Shown: in pieces, positions 56,591 to 57,028 of the stretch
How the letters are laid out: each line of letters starts with the position of its first letter
Numbering within the stretch: the first letter of the stretch is position 1
IMG/VR virus record: IMGVR_UViG_3300036716_000382
Location: 1-57,028 of that record
Direction: 5' to 3' (one strand)
From: a virus
DNA: 57,028 nt
Position numbers and translations under genes: made by a program
The notes under the pieces: generated by a model
Told to the model about the DNA's origin: nothing
Database searches by the model: none
What the model saw: the letters and a program-made list of their open reading frames with translations, nothing else

Positions 56591-57028
56591 TTAATATATC
56601 TTTATGAAAGGGCCGTTTGTATCTGAAAACTCTTTTTTAGCACCATAATATAGAACACTTAACCATTCATTAAATTTTTTCTTCTGACTTATAGTTTGAT
56701 ACATTTTTATATGTCTTAATGTTACTAATTTTGAATACAATCTACCTAAAACATTTCTATCTTTGTCTTTATTTGCTAAACAATATTCTATTATTCTTTG
56801 AAAGGTAACACGTTTACTACCTAAATCTATTGGTGCATCCCAATTTACTTTCTCTTTTTCTATCGCAACATCTTTTATAGTTTTGTAAAATTTATCCCAA
56901 AAATTTATTTGAGCTTTTGTAAATTTACCATCAACTGCAATCATTGGATCTTGTGTTGGTGATAGAGGTCTTTGTAAATTAGCTTTTGTTAAAAACTGAA
57001 CCATTGCGTCAGCAGCTGCTTTACCTAA
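56591..57028 (-). CDS. Unknown phage protein, N-terminus outside window
   Basis: The frame is open to the window edge through LGKAAADAMVQFLTKANLQR, so the ATG at 57004 is probably internal. Continuing: PLSPTQDPMIAVDGKFTKAQ, INFWDKFYKTIKDVAIEKEK, PIDLGSKRVTFQRIIEYCL and a basic C-terminus. No enzyme motif seen. Confidence 0.65.
   Translation of the reverse strand, partial: LGKAAADAMVQFLTKANLQRPLSPTQDPMIAVDGKFTKAQINFWDKFYKTIKDVAIEKEKVNWDAPIDLGSKRVTFQRIIEYCLANKDKDRNVLGRLYSKLVTLRHIKMYQTISQKKKFNEWLSVLYYGAKKEFSDTNGPFIKIY

Overview
This AT-rich 57 kb window is part of a T4-like (contractile-tailed) bacteriophage genome. It is packed with short, overlapping genes, nearly all on the minus strand. Recognisable T4-family genes include baseplate and tail proteins (gp53, gp48, a gp29-like tape measure, gp26-like, gp54-like), head completion gp4, ssDNA-binding gp32, helicase loader gp59, late-transcription gp33, primase gp61 and NrdA/NrdB. 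The tmRNA is of the circularly permuted, two-piece alphaproteobacterial type. Together with the base composition and marine-phage gene families, this points to a marine alphaproteobacterial host, most plausibly the SAR11/Pelagibacter group. The host is an inference.

Layout, left to right. 1-6.5 kb: tail/baseplate morphogenesis, including a tail-assembly chaperone with a probable -1 frameshift, then gp4 on the plus strand. 6.5-10.7 kb: an orphan restriction-endonuclease-like gene, gp32, gp59 and gp33. 10.7-10.9 kb: permuted tmRNA. 11-18.5 kb: small early genes, including a RecB-like nuclease, M15 endolysin, SufE and SufT iron-sulfur proteins, a membrane-tethered glucosaminidase and a SprT-like protease. 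18.5-25.8 kb: two structured intergenic RNAs, a winged-helix protein, glutaredoxin, a run of small lipoproteins and secreted proteins, and a 2H phosphoesterase. 25.8-31.7 kb: RuvC-like resolvase, zinc ribbon, SET-domain protein, ribonucleotide reductase with a metallothionein-like gene, and primase. 31.7-38.6 kb: a surface/signalling island with CsgF, CsgG, a curlin-repeat protein, a FecR-domain protein and a divergent CHASE2 class III nucleotidyl cyclase. 38.6-44.4 kb: hydrolase-like enzymes, a periplasmic amino-acid-binding protein, and a lysis cassette (holin-like, i-spanin, o-spanin). 44.4-57 kb: virion, decoration and prohead-internal proteins, including several enzymes that carry T4-style capsid-targeting leaders.

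The genes suggest an early programme driven by host-sigma70-like promoters with a conserved GCTTGAC -35 element. It would supply nucleotides (NrdA/B, glutaredoxin, adenylate kinase), replication proteins and host-modifying factors. A late programme from TATAAATA-type octamers would supply virion genes. The most unusual parts are the curli/FecR/CHASE2-cyclase island, the set of enzymes bearing prohead-targeting leaders (adenylate kinase, zeta-like kinase, double nucleotidyltransferase, ligase-like protein), the phage tmRNA, a 245-nt structured RNA closed by a perfect 24-bp inverted repeat, and the frameshift at the tail chaperone.
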